9,786 nt of DNA, taken from Desulfobacterales bacterium. GTDB lineage: Bacteria > Desulfobacterota > Desulfobacteria > Desulfobacterales > Desulfobacteraceae. The notes under the pieces were generated by a model. It had not been told where the DNA came from, ran no database searches, and worked only from the letters and a program-made list of their open reading frames with translations. Position numbers and translations under genes: made by a program. Where the stretch lies: contig JAKSAU010000139.1 in assembly GCA_022361535.1 (NCBI GenBank), positions 1 to 9,786 of the forward strand. Direction: 5' to 3'. Each line of letters starts with the position of its first letter. Position 1 is the first letter of the stretch. This document shows positions 1-8,236 of the stretch, one piece after another.

Positions 1-189
1 CATGAAGGTGAAGAATCCATTTACGTAATTGATGGGCAATTGGAATTTCATTACGGGGATGAGGTCTATCTTCTTAACAAAGGAGATAATATTTATTTTG
101 ATTCTATTATCCCACATGTAGGCAAAAGCATAAGCGACGAAAAAGCCAAACTTTTAGTTGTCATCTATTTTTATAAGCGAAATCGCTAA
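1..189 (+). CDS. Cupin-domain protein, C-terminal fragment (probable HTH-cupin transcriptional regulator)
   Basis: The reading frame is open from the first base and gives 62 residues, beginning HEGEESIYVIDGQLEF and ending in FYKRNR, then TAA. The pattern HxGEExxYVxxGxxEFHYGDE, followed by LxxGDxIYFDSxIPH, is the conserved second half of a cupin_2 beta-barrel. It carries the motif-1 His/Glu and motif-2 His residues that often form a metal or ligand site. This version (EFHYGDEVYLL, YFDSIIPHV) is typical of regulators with an N-terminal XRE-type helix-turn-helix and a C-terminal cupin sensor of about 180-200 residues, so roughly the first two thirds would lie upstream. The DNA-binding half is not visible, so the regulator call is family-based inference; a stand-alone cupin protein is the alternative. 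It points toward the receptor operon but is separated from it by 224 bases. Confidence 0.8.
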   Translation, partial: HEGEESIYVIDGQLEFHYGDEVYLLNKGDNIYFDSIIPHVGKSISDEKAKLLVVIYFYKRNR

Positions 190-213
190 CCCCCTATTGC
201 CAGGCATTTCAAA

Positions 214-238
214 TGTGGCGAAATATTTGATCGCCACA
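214..238 (+). terminator. Inverted repeat behind the cupin gene, possible weak terminator or operator
   Basis: TGTGGCGA (214-221) and TCGCCACA (231-238) form a perfect 8-bp inverted repeat around a 9-base loop, starting 24 bases after the cupin stop codon. A run of six T (252-257) follows only after 13 bases, so it is not a classic intrinsic terminator. A protein-binding site, for example for autoregulation of the downstream promoter, is an alternative. The repeat is seen directly; its role is inferred. Confidence 0.35.
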
Positions 239-260
239 ACCTGGATTTCACTTTTTTACC

Positions 261-289
261 TTGCCATCACAAACATGCTCTGATATCAG
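261..289 (+). promoter_or_regulatory. Candidate sigma70-type promoter of the receptor operon
   Basis: TTGCCA (261-266; 5 of 6 matches to TTGACA) is followed after 17 bases by TATCAG (284-289; 4 of 6 matches to TATAAT). It is the best-spaced pair I see between the cupin gene and the receptor start, and it would leave a leader of roughly 115-120 nt. The -10 is weak and sits inside a perfect palindrome, which would suit a regulated promoter. No experimental signal supports it. Confidence 0.3.
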
Positions 290-291
290 AG
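278..291. promoter_or_regulatory. Perfect 14-bp palindrome, candidate operator overlapping the -10
   Basis: CTCTGATATCAGAG is exactly self-complementary over 14 bp. It covers the proposed -10 hexamer of the receptor operon promoter, the usual place for a dimeric repressor to block transcription. I do not recognise it as the site of a known regulator. The upstream HTH-cupin protein is one possible binder, by proximity only. Confidence 0.3.
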
Positions 292-300
292 ATACAAGAT

Positions 301-341
301 CCCTGTAACCGCTTTCTATTCAAACAAGAAACAAATCAGGG
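301..341 (+). promoter_or_regulatory. Two-tier stem-loop in the receptor operon leader
   Basis: CCCTG (301-305) pairs with CAGGG (337-341), and within it TTTCT (313-317) pairs with AGAAA (327-331) around a 9-base loop. If transcription starts near 296, this fold would stand at the very 5' end of the mRNA. It matches no riboswitch class I know, and no B12-box-like element is present. Short stems like these occur by chance, so the call is weak. Confidence 0.18.
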
Positions 342-413
342 CTGTCTATTACGAATATTTTATAAAATTAGTTTTTAAAGGAAAAACCAATTTATCCTAT
401 TCGGAGCTGTCTC

Positions 414-2426
414 ATGATTTTTTACGCCAAAGGACGATCCTACATCGCTTTGTCATGGTTCTTTATTGCCTTTTTAATTGTTTCATTATCCGGAAGCTGT
501 TTTGCAGAAGATGCGGTTGACTTGACCGTATTGAGCATAGAAGAACTCATGGATGTTGAAGTTACTTCTGTGGCAAAAAAGAGCCAGAATCTATCCGACA
601 GTGCTGCTGCTGTTTTTGTTATCTCCAACGATGATTTAAGACGGTCCGGAGTTACAAGCATTCCTGAAGCACTTAGAATGGTCCCGGGTATGAATGTGGC
701 CCGCCTTGACTCAAATAAATGGGCTGTTAACGCACGCGGGTTTAATGGGCGTTTTTCCGCCCAACTCCTTGTACTCATTGACGGCCGAAGTGTTTATACG
801 CCAACCTTTTCAGGGGTGTATTGGGAAGTCAACGATGTGATGCTCGAAGATGTTGACCGAATAGAAGTCATTCGGGGACCGGGCGCCACACTATGGGGTG
901 CAAACGCAGTAAATGGGGTCATCAATATTATTACGAAAACCGCGGCTGATACCCAAGGTGGATTAATCTCAGCTGCAACTGGCAATGTAGAAAAAGCGAT
1001 TGGCTCAGCACGCTACGGAGGAAAATTCGGGGAAAGCAGTCATTGGCGGGCATATGTTAAATACAACGACAGGGACAGTTTTTCTTATGTTGACGGAGAA
1101 GATGCAAAAGACGACTGGGACCTTGTCCGCTCAGGCATCAGAGTTGACAGTACTCTGACAGATAAAGACAACCTTACAATTATAGGAGATATTTACGAAT
1201 CAAATATCAACCAAACTCTTTTTCTTGCCCAACCGACTTCGCCGTATATGGTCCAAACCCAGGTAGACACAGATGCTTCAGGAGCCAACCTTCTTGCCCG
1301 GTGGCAAAGGACACTTTCCTCAACCTCTGAATTTGCTTTGCAGGTTTATTATGACGGTTATGAACGAACTGAAGATATAGTTGACGAAGAAAGGGATAAT
1401 TTTGACCTGGATTTCCAGCATCGATTTGCGTTAGGCGGCAATCAGGACATTGTCTGGGGCGCACGCTACAGGTATACAGACGATACTTATGTAAACTCTT
1501 CCATTTCAGATGTAGATCCCCTGGAACGTGATGACAGTCTTTACTCTGCTTTTATTCAAGATGAGATATCCATTATTCCAGAGAAACTTCAGTTAACTTT
1601 AGGATCCAAATTTGAGCACAACGATTATACAGGCTCGGAAATCCAGCCCAGCGGCAGGCTCATGTGGTCGGCAAGCCAGGAACATAAATTCTGGGGATCT
1701 GCATCAAGGGCGGTACGGACACCATCCAGAGCTGAACATGACGGCACTTTTGATTATTATGCCTCTTTTCCTTCGACCAGCCCTCTTCCCGTCCTTATTA
1801 GCGTCAGCGGCAGCGAGGATCTCGAATCCGAAGAATTAATGGCGTATGAGTTGGGTTACAGGTTTATTCCAACCCCCAAGTTTTCATTGGATCTCACAGC
1901 CTTTTATAATGACTATCGTAAAATCAGGGGATTTATATCCCAGCCCATTGAAAACATGGGGACATATTTAGAGCAAAATCTTGTCATAGGTAATACCGTA
2001 ACAGGTCAGACATACGGTATTGAAGCGGCTGTCTCAACCGCAGTGACTGATTATCTTAAAATGCACCTTGCATATTCTTTCCTTGACTACGATTTTAAAG
2101 ATGGCTCTGTGGGAGGCTTTCCCAGGCACCAAGCCTCACTTAGGGGACAATTTTCTTTTGGCTCGTCTTTAGAGTTTGATGTGTGGTTCCGCTATGTAGA
2201 CGACATGGACGCCACATATATGTTTTCAGACACTGGCTGGTATGAAGTAGATGCGTATCTAACAATGGACATGCGATTTGGATGGAAAATTAGGCCCAAT
2301 ATGGAACTTGATCTGATAGGTCAGAATCTTCTGGATGACAGCAGGGTTGAATTTGCCCAGGAAGCTTTCAGCCAGGTAACAGAAGTGGAACGAAGCCTGT
2401 TTGCTAAGCTGACCATTCGTTTTTAA
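414..2426 (+). CDS. TonB-dependent outer-membrane receptor
   Basis: Encodes 670 residues. A hydrophobic signal peptide (about 9-31) is likely cut after SGSCFA, before EDAVD. The short mature N-terminus includes a conserved stretch, LSIEELMDVEVTSVAKK (40-56), which may contain the TonB box. The plug domain follows at about 60-180, with RRSGVTSIPEALRMVPG (76-92), NARGFNGRF (106-114), LVLIDGRSVYTP (119-130) and IEVIRGPGATLWGANAVNGVINI (150-172). The rest is a 22-strand-type barrel with many alternating aromatic segments, ending in SLFAKLTIRF; the terminal Phe is the usual outer-membrane assembly signal. There is no STN domain, so FecA-style signalling to an anti-sigma factor is not expected. The start is supported by GGAG at 403-406, 7 nt ahead. 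It is the first gene of the operon and probably imports or senses a small ligand using TonB energy. The ligand cannot be told from the sequence. Confidence 0.95.
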   Translation: MIFYAKGRSYIALSWFFIAFLIVSLSGSCFAEDAVDLTVLSIEELMDVEVTSVAKKSQNLSDSAAAVFVISNDDLRRSGVTSIPEALRMVPGMNVARLDSNKWAVNARGFNGRFSAQLLVLIDGRSVYTPTFSGVYWEVNDVMLEDVDRIEVIRGPGATLWGANAVNGVINIITKTAADTQGGLISAATGNVEKAIGSARYGGKFGESSHWRAYVKYNDRDSFSYVDGEDAKDDWDLVRSGIRVDSTLTDKDNLTIIGDIYESNINQTLFLAQPTSPYMVQTQVDTDASGANLLARWQRTLSSTSEFALQVYYDGYERTEDIVDEERDNFDLDFQHRFALGGNQDIVWGARYRYTDDTYVNSSISDVDPLERDDSLYSAFIQDEISIIPEKLQLTLGSKFEHNDYTGSEIQPSGRLMWSASQEHKFWGSASRAVRTPSRAEHDGTFDYYASFPSTSPLPVLISVSGSEDLESEELMAYELGYRFIPTPKFSLDLTAFYNDYRKIRGFISQPIENMGTYLEQNLVIGNTVTGQTYGIEAAVSTAVTDYLKMHLAYSFLDYDFKDGSVGGFPRHQASLRGQFSFGSSLEFDVWFRYVDDMDATYMFSDTGWYEVDAYLTMDMRFGWKIRPNMELDLIGQNLLDDSRVEFAQEAFSQVTEVERSLFAKLTIRF

Positions 2427-2436
2427 GGCCGCCTAT

Positions 2437-2997
2437 ATGAATCTGTTTTTATTCATTTTTCGAACACACACTTTCAGGCAATTAATTGGGGGCCTTGTCG
2501 TGATCATGATATGTGGCAGTTTCTCAAATGCCAGGGCTGCTGAGGAATATGCCGTAAAAGCCGCTTTTGTTTTTAATTTCATTAAATTCACTACATGGCC
2601 TGAAAACCATTTCAAAGACGGAGAAGCACAAATCCGCCTTTGCTATAGGACAAACACAAAATTGGAAAAACACTTTAAAGCATTGAACGGAAAAAAAATC
2701 GGTACAAAAATAATACGTACAAATGCATTTGAAGCGAATCATTGCTGCAAGAGCTGTGATATTCTATTTATAGACCGTTCTTTCGATCCCCAGTTTATTA
2801 GAAACTTAATAGACAAAACTGACAACAGATCAGTTTTGATAATCGGTGAAACCGATAATTTCATCAGCCAGGGGGGAATAATCAACTTTCGTTCTAAAAA
2901 TGACAAACTCCAGTTTGAAATAAGCCCCAAAACTGCAAAAGAACGAAATATAAAACTCAGCTCCAGACTGTTGAAACTGGCTGTTATTTCGGAGTAG
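2437..2997 (+). CDS. YfiR-family (DUF4154) periplasmic protein
   Basis: Encodes 186 residues, close to the usual 170-190 of the family. A signal peptide (about 14-34) ends in SNARA, followed by [21 protein letters not shown] (35-55), the family's signature start. Further family blocks are IRLCY (66-70), CDILFIDRS (107-115), [21 protein letters not shown] (131-151) and [25 protein letters not shown] (158-182). In Pseudomonas, YfiR represses the diguanylate cyclase YfiN from the periplasm, and its stability depends on disulfides. Here C69 and C107 fall where a conserved pair is expected; C103 and C104 are extra, giving CCKSC. TAAGG at 2424-2428 lies 8 nt before the ATG. It starts 10 nt after the receptor stop and ends 4 nt before the kinase. 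The family is clear; a role as repressor or signal carrier for the downstream kinase is inferred. Confidence 0.92.
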   Translation: MNLFLFIFRTHTFRQLIGGLVVIMICGSFSNARAAEEYAVKAAFVFNFIKFTTWPENHFKDGEAQIRLCYRTNTKLEKHFKALNGKKIGTKIIRTNAFEANHCCKSCDILFIDRSFDPQFIRNLIDKTDNRSVLIIGETDNFISQGGIINFRSKNDKLQFEISPKTAKERNIKLSSRLLKLAVISE

Positions 2998-3001
2998 ATA
3001 C

Positions 3002-5872
3002 ATGACACCAAAATTCAGTTTAAGACATTTATCAATTAGAACAAAACTCATTCTTTTACTTGGTTTTGTGTCATTGCTTGCCCTGTTCATGATCTCAATT
3101 GTATTGAGTATCAACGAAAAATTCACAGCCCAGAACGACCTCAAAGGGGAACTGACCTATATGGCTCACCTTGTGGCCTTAAACAGTTCAGCAGCATTGG
3201 TATTCAACGATTCCCAGGCCGCTGAAGAGGATCTCGCGTCATTGGCTGCAAAACCGGATATCATTCTTGCACTGCTTTATGATCAAAATGGCAACATCTA
3301 TTCCAGCTTCAACCGTGAAAAAGTGGACATCACATCTGTCAGCCATCAACTGGAGGAGCTTTACGCAAGCGGCTTTAAGATGCTTGAGGAGCTAAAGCGA
3401 ACTGAAACGTTGTCCCACGTGGTATCCGGGAATTATCACCTGATCCACCCTGTTGTGGACAAAGGAAATCTGATAGGTGCCATTCACCTGGTTGACAATA
3501 TGCAGCAAGTGGAAAAACGACTGCTCACCTATTATATGCTCATGGCTTGTATTGTCCTCATCACGCTTGTCATTATCCTTTTTATTGCCACAAAGGTGCA
3601 GTCTGTTTTTACCGGCCCCCTTTTCGATGTTATTAATTCGATGAGCCTTGTATCTGAACAGAACAACTATGATGTCAGGGTTGCAAAACAAAGCAATGAT
3701 GAAACTGGAATCCTGGTAGACCATTTCAATCGCATGCTTGAAGAAATACAAGTCAGAGACAAAGAGCTTAAAGTATATAGTGAAGGTCTTGAAACAATGG
3801 TTTCGATGCGGACAAAAGATTTGTCCCAGGCTAAGGCAGACCTTGAAGCAATGGTTGTCTCGTTAGAGAAAGCCAAGGAAAAAGCTGAAGCGGCAAGCCG
3901 TATCAAATCACAGTTCCTTGCCAATATGAGCCATGAGATCCGCACCCCCATGAACGGTGTACTTGGAATGGCAGAGCTATTAGTGGCTACACCTCTTTCG
4001 CCTGATCAAGCCCGTATAGCCGAAACCATGCAAAGTTCAGGAGAAACGCTGCTTCAGATTATCAATGACATCCTTGATTTCTCCAAGATCGAAGCCGGTA
4101 GAATGAAACTGGAGAATATTGCCTTTGACATTGAACTCATATTGGAAGAAGCATGCAGGATGATTGCGCCACATGCGCATGATAAAGGCATAGAAATGAT
4201 AGTGAATATAGAGCCTGGTACGCGGTGCAACCTCATGGGAGACCCCACCCGAATCAAGCAGATCCTGATCAACCTGATGAGCAATGCCGTCAAGTTTACC
4301 GAATCCGGGGAAGTCATCATTCACACGGAGAGTGTGGTACAAGAGAATGGCAGCGTTTCTCTCACATTGACTGTTTCAGATACAGGTATCGGTATTTCCA
4401 AACAGAATCTGGACAGGTTATTTAGACCATTTTCCCAGGTTGACGGATCCACTACCCGAAAGCATGGCGGAACAGGTCTTGGGCTTGCCATTTCCAGGGA
4501 ATTGGCTGAAATGATGAACGGCAGGCTTGAGTGCCGGAGTACTCCGGGCGAAGGTGCAAAATTCACTTGTACAATAACGACATTCCCGGCGCCTGTCCCG
4601 GCAGGCCAATTTCCTTTAACTCTCCCAGAGGATCTTGAAGGTCTAAAATTGTTAATTGTAGATGACCATCATTTAACCAGAGAACTTTTGGCGCGGCAGG
4701 CCAGGAACGCAGGACTGAAGCCAGAAACCTGCAAAAACGGAGAAAATGCGCTGTCAATGTTTGACAACGCAATTGAGACCAACCGCCCTTATAACTTATT
4801 CCTTATAGATGTAAACATGCCTGGATTGGACGGGTGGATGCTGTGCAACCGGATCAGGCAAAAAGACCCGAAGGTACCGATTGTGATGCTCGACGCACTG
4901 GGTCTTAGATCGGAAGCTTCAGCTTCAGTTCCTCAAGGCGCAAATGCTGTTTTGACCAAACCTGTCATGCAGACTGAACTGCAACGGACATTGATCAACA
5001 TAATAACCTGCGATCAAAGAATAGAGATCAATCAAAGTCCTTCCGAACTTAAAACTGAACAATCATCCCATACAATGAACCTTCATGTCCTTGTTGCCGA
5101 GGACAATATTACTAACCAGGACGTAACCGAAGGATTGCTGACCTTCCTTGGATGCACAGTCAGTCTTGCCGCTAACGGTGAGCAAGCGGTAAAACTTTTT
5201 AAAGACACAACCCCCGATATTATCCTGATGGACTGCCAAATGCCTGTGATGGACGGCTATGAAGCGTCAAAACAAATACGGGATCTTGAAAAAGGCACCA
5301 ATAAAAGAACCCCCATCATCGCTTTAACGGCACATACTCTTTCCGGGGACAAGGAAAAATGCCTGGCCGCCGGTATGGATGACCATTTAGGAAAGCCTTT
5401 TAAATTTGAAGACATCGAACGCGTTCTTGGGTACTGGAGCAACTCCTTTGATCTCAAAACAAAACCTGCACCGCTCCTGCTTGACCCCAAACAAGAAAAC
5501 TATGCCAGTCAAGATACAGGCAATGTAGTCGATACAACCGTACTCGAAAATATTAAAGCACTTCAAATCGAAAATGAACCATGCATTTTGACGCAGATCA
5601 TTTCGGCCTTTTTAGATACGTCCTTGCAAACAATCTCAACCCTAAAAGAAACCTATGAATCTATGCAAAACGAAGAGATTCAAACCATTGCGCATACATT
5701 GAAGTCATCCAGCGCAAACATAGGGGCTATGAGATTATCCGAATTATGCAAGAAGACAGAAATGACCTGTAAAGCAGACGATTTGACAAACTTGGCGGAA
5801 CTTATACATCAGATTTCCATAGAGTATGAAAAAGTTCGTGCATTTTTAAAACTGGAGATTGATTTAGAATAA
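3002..5872 (+). CDS. CHASE8-like/HAMP hybrid sensor histidine kinase with two receiver domains and an HPt domain
   Basis: Encodes 956 residues. Order: transmembrane helix (about 14-37); periplasmic region (about 38-173) with [21 protein letters not shown] (61-81), typical of the CHASE8 domain of YfiN-like sensors; second membrane helix (about 174-197); HAMP (about 198-252); coiled coil to 300; HisKA with phospho-accepting H311 in [12 protein letters not shown]; HATPase with N box around N424-N428, DTGIGI (460-465), FRPF (474-477) and [11 protein letters not shown] (488-498). REC1 (about 548-670) has D554/D555, phospho-acceptor D603 and K653, but Asp (D631) where Thr/Ser is usual. REC2 (about 693-810) is complete: E700/D701, D744, T776, K798. 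The HPt domain (about 845-950) has H898 in [13 protein letters not shown]. This supports a His-Asp-His relay at the inner membrane. GGAG at 2991-2994 lies 7 nt before the ATG. The stop overlaps the next start in TAATG, so the following receiver protein is the likely partner. Confidence 0.95.
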   Translation: MTPKFSLRHLSIRTKLILLLGFVSLLALFMISIVLSINEKFTAQNDLKGELTYMAHLVALNSSAALVFNDSQAAEEDLASLAAKPDIILALLYDQNGNIYSSFNREKVDITSVSHQLEELYASGFKMLEELKRTETLSHVVSGNYHLIHPVVDKGNLIGAIHLVDNMQQVEKRLLTYYMLMACIVLITLVIILFIATKVQSVFTGPLFDVINSMSLVSEQNNYDVRVAKQSNDETGILVDHFNRMLEEIQVRDKELKVYSEGLETMVSMRTKDLSQAKADLEAMVVSLEKAKEKAEAASRIKSQFLANMSHEIRTPMNGVLGMAELLVATPLSPDQARIAETMQSSGETLLQIINDILDFSKIEAGRMKLENIAFDIELILEEACRMIAPHAHDKGIEMIVNIEPGTRCNLMGDPTRIKQILINLMSNAVKFTESGEVIIHTESVVQENGSVSLTLTVSDTGIGISKQNLDRLFRPFSQVDGSTTRKHGGTGLGLAISRELAEMMNGRLECRSTPGEGAKFTCTITTFPAPVPAGQFPLTLPEDLEGLKLLIVDDHHLTRELLARQARNAGLKPETCKNGENALSMFDNAIETNRPYNLFLIDVNMPGLDGWMLCNRIRQKDPKVPIVMLDALGLRSEASASVPQGANAVLTKPVMQTELQRTLINIITCDQRIEINQSPSELKTEQSSHTMNLHVLVAEDNITNQDVTEGLLTFLGCTVSLAANGEQAVKLFKDTTPDIILMDCQMPVMDGYEASKQIRDLEKGTNKRTPIIALTAHTLSGDKEKCLAAGMDDHLGKPFKFEDIERVLGYWSNSFDLKTKPAPLLLDPKQENYASQDTGNVVDTTVLENIKALQIENEPCILTQIISAFLDTSLQTISTLKETYESMQNEEIQTIAHTLKSSSANIGAMRLSELCKKTEMTCKADDLTNLAELIHQISIEYEKVRAFLKLEIDLE

Positions 5873-7998
5873 TGGAATATTCTGAACATGAAAGAAAGCG
5901 CCCACTTGCGCTGGTTGTCGATGACGACCTACCGACACGCCTGACAATATCAGCGGCGCTTAAAAACGCCGGCCTTGATGTTGTTGAAGCTGACACCGGA
6001 TGCAAAGGAGTGGACTGCTTTATATCAGATAATCCCGATATCATTCTTATGGATGCTCTCATGCCGGATATGGATGGATTTGGTGCCTGCGAACAGATAA
6101 GAAAGCTTCCCCAAGGAAAATATACCCAGATTCTTATGGTCACAGGCCTTGACGACACTGAATCCACTCGTAAAGCATTTGAAAAAGGAGCAAACGGTTT
6201 TGTCACCAAACCCCTTAACCTGATAATGCTCGGCCAAAGGGTAAATTACATGCTTAAAGCCGGGGCGGCGTTCAAAGAACTTCATGCCAGCAGAAACCGG
6301 TTGGCAAAAACCCAAGAGCTGGCTCTGATCGGCAACTGGCAATTCGATTTTTCTACAGGAAAACTATATTGCTCTGAGGAGACCTGCAAGCTTATTGGCA
6401 TTCCCAACTATGCCCAACCGTCTATTGAATCCTTTTTTTCAACAGTTGTCCCTGAAGATAAAAAGCGTGCACACAACATATTTATAAAGTCTGTGGAAAC
6501 CCATACATCTATTGCGACCCACTACAGGATTGAATGTCCGGAGGGTACTCTTAAACACATTTTACAAAAGGCTGAGATTGTTCATAATGAGAACGGACTT
6601 TCAACCGAAATGCTGGGGATTGTACAGGATGTAACCCAGCTAAAAAAAGCGGAAGACGAAATCAGGTTTTTAGCCTTCTCAGACAGCCTTACTGGGTTAG
6701 CAAACCGTCTTTTGTTTATGGACCGGCTTGACCAGACTATCCTGGAGTCTGCTCGAAACCGAAAAACTTTTGCCTTGCTTTTTCTGGATCTGGATCACTT
6801 TAAACGGGTTAATGATACACTTGGGCACCACATTGGGGATCTGCTGCTAAAAGAAGTAGCTGACACCATTCAGGTCTCTATTCGGAAAAATGACTCAGCC
6901 ATGAGAATAGAACAAGATGTTTTGGGACCACAGCCGTTAATCGCAAGGTTGGGAGGAGATGAGTTCACGATCCTCTTATCTGATTTGGAAAATCCTGCTT
7001 CTGCTGCAATTGTTGCCCGAAGGCTTTTGGATTCAATCCCCAAGACACACACACTTGAAGGCCATCAGGTTTCCATCAGCACCAGCATTGGGATCAGTGT
7101 TTTTCCTGATGACGGGGACTCGGCAGAACAGCTTTTAAAGAAAGCTGATACCGCCATGTATGATGCAAAGAAAAACGGGAGAAACGGATACCAGTTTTTC
7201 AAACAAACCATGAACACTGAAACCATCTATAGATATACCATTGGCATGGACCTGAAAAAGGCGCTTGAAAATGATGAATTCTATCTGGTCTACCAGCCTA
7301 AGGTCAGGATGTCGGATAAAAAAATAGTCGGTGCCGAAGCATTGATACGTTGGAATCACCCTGAACAGGGTGTACTTTACCCTGAATTATTTATCCCCAT
7401 CGCCGAAGAATCCAACACTATTATAGAAATAAACCGCTGGGTGTTAGAGACAGCATGCAGGCAAAGCAAAAAATGGATGGACCGGATGGATTCTCCCATG
7501 AAAATTGCCATAAACCTGTCAGGATTCAAACTGGGCAGCCAGCAACTCATTTCAACCATAGATCAAATCATTCAAACCCACAGGATTGACCCCGAGTTGA
7601 TTGAAATTGAAATTACAGAAAATGTCCTAATGCAGCACAGCGATACCAATGTTGAAATTCTTACCCAGCTAAAAGAGAGAAAGATAAAAATAGCTATTGA
7701 TGATTTTGGCACAGGATACTCATCCCTGTCATATCTGACATCATTTCCTGTGGATGCTATAAAAATAGATAAGTCCTTTATTTCAGATATGTCAGAAAGC
7801 AACAAAAGTGATGTCATTATCAAGGCAATTGTTGCCATGGGACGCAGTCTTGATAAGACAGTGATAGCAGAAGGAATTGAAACAGAAACTCAATACAAAT
7901 GGCTTAAAGAAATGGGTTGTGATGAGGCCCAAGGCTTTTTTTTCAGCCACCCTCTTAAAGCCAGCCAGTTATCTGATCTTCTGCAATACGAGTACTAA
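5872..7998 (+). CDS. REC-PAS-GGDEF-EAL response regulator, cyclic di-GMP turnover
   Basis: Encodes 708 residues. The N-terminal receiver (about 11-128) has D17/D18, phospho-acceptor D61 in DIILMDALMP, T91 and K113. A PAS fold follows (about 145-258), ending in the linker VTQLKKAEDEIRFLAFSDSLTGLANR. The GGDEF domain (about 265-443) has LDLDHFKRVNDTLGH (305-319; metal D306, N314), the active motif GGDEF (361-365) and TSIGIS (404-409). The EAL domain (about 455-705) has EAL (489-491), N548, E580, D610/D611 in DDFGTGYSSL, K631, E667 and Q687, the set needed for phosphodiesterase activity. Both catalytic centres therefore look intact and net output cannot be read from the sequence. A 14-residue insertion precedes GGDEF and separates it from an RKND (338-341) that would otherwise be the inhibitory RxxD site. 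The start overlaps the kinase stop by 1 nt (TAATG), with GGAG at 5854-5857 too far for a standard ribosome site, so translational coupling is likely. Confidence 0.97.
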   Translation: MEYSEHERKRPLALVVDDDLPTRLTISAALKNAGLDVVEADTGCKGVDCFISDNPDIILMDALMPDMDGFGACEQIRKLPQGKYTQILMVTGLDDTESTRKAFEKGANGFVTKPLNLIMLGQRVNYMLKAGAAFKELHASRNRLAKTQELALIGNWQFDFSTGKLYCSEETCKLIGIPNYAQPSIESFFSTVVPEDKKRAHNIFIKSVETHTSIATHYRIECPEGTLKHILQKAEIVHNENGLSTEMLGIVQDVTQLKKAEDEIRFLAFSDSLTGLANRLLFMDRLDQTILESARNRKTFALLFLDLDHFKRVNDTLGHHIGDLLLKEVADTIQVSIRKNDSAMRIEQDVLGPQPLIARLGGDEFTILLSDLENPASAAIVARRLLDSIPKTHTLEGHQVSISTSIGISVFPDDGDSAEQLLKKADTAMYDAKKNGRNGYQFFKQTMNTETIYRYTIGMDLKKALENDEFYLVYQPKVRMSDKKIVGAEALIRWNHPEQGVLYPELFIPIAEESNTIIEINRWVLETACRQSKKWMDRMDSPMKIAINLSGFKLGSQQLISTIDQIIQTHRIDPELIEIEITENVLMQHSDTNVEILTQLKERKIKIAIDDFGTGYSSLSYLTSFPVDAIKIDKSFISDMSESNKSDVIIKAIVAMGRSLDKTVIAEGIETETQYKWLKEMGCDEAQGFFFSHPLKASQLSDLLQYEY

Positions 7999-8054
7999 CC
8001 CGCGTAGACAATATCCTATCCTTAGCTGTTAAAAATATTTTCCCTTACATTGCG

Positions 8055-8132
8055 GGTAGATTAATTATCGGCAGCATCCTCAAATAAAGGTATTATTGTT
8101 TGAGCAAGTAAACGCGTTTGTTCTATAGCGTC
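8055..8132 (+). repeat. Diverged direct repeat, copy 1
   Basis: The core is 8062-8085, beginning TAATTATCGG and ending TCAAAT; it matches copy 2 at 20 of 24 positions. Similarity continues at the same spacing with GTTTGAG (8098-8104; copy 2 GTTTAAG) and CGTTTGTTCTA (8115-8125; copy 2 CGTTTATTCTA), with a single one-base gap needed. The two cores are 105 bases apart. This copy lacks the hairpin that copy 2 leads into, so it looks like the truncated or decayed one. Confidence 0.7.
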
Positions 8133-8160
8133 TCTCAAAAATATGTTCCTTTATAATATA

Positions 8161-8236
8161 GGTCGATAATTATCGGTAGCGCCGTCAAATGGGGGAATTC
8201 AGTTTAAGTCCTCAGGTTCGTTTATTCTAAGAAGTC
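8161..8236 (+). repeat. Diverged direct repeat, copy 2
   Basis: The core is 8167-8190, related to copy 1 at 8062-8085 with 20 of 24 identical bases, and later blocks GTTTAAG (8202-8208) and CGTTTATTCTA (8219-8229) keep register. The copy opens with CGATAATTATCG (8164-8175), a perfect 12-bp palindrome that copy 1 has lost. Its 3' end is the left arm of the long hairpin. The pair could be ends of a decayed insertion sequence or a small non-coding element; no family was recognised. Confidence 0.7.

Noticed and set aside
190..413. A cobalamin or other riboswitch before the TonB-dependent receptor
   Set aside because: Such receptors often have one, but no B12-box-like element or other riboswitch core is visible; only short stems are possible.
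440..1464. Minus-strand open frames inside the receptor gene, such as 440-778 and 1207-1464
   Set aside because: They lie opposite a clear, fully conserved receptor frame and show no recognisable domains.
8055..8236. CRISPR array
   Set aside because: Only two diverged repeat copies, with similarity extending past the core and no regular spacers or cas genes.
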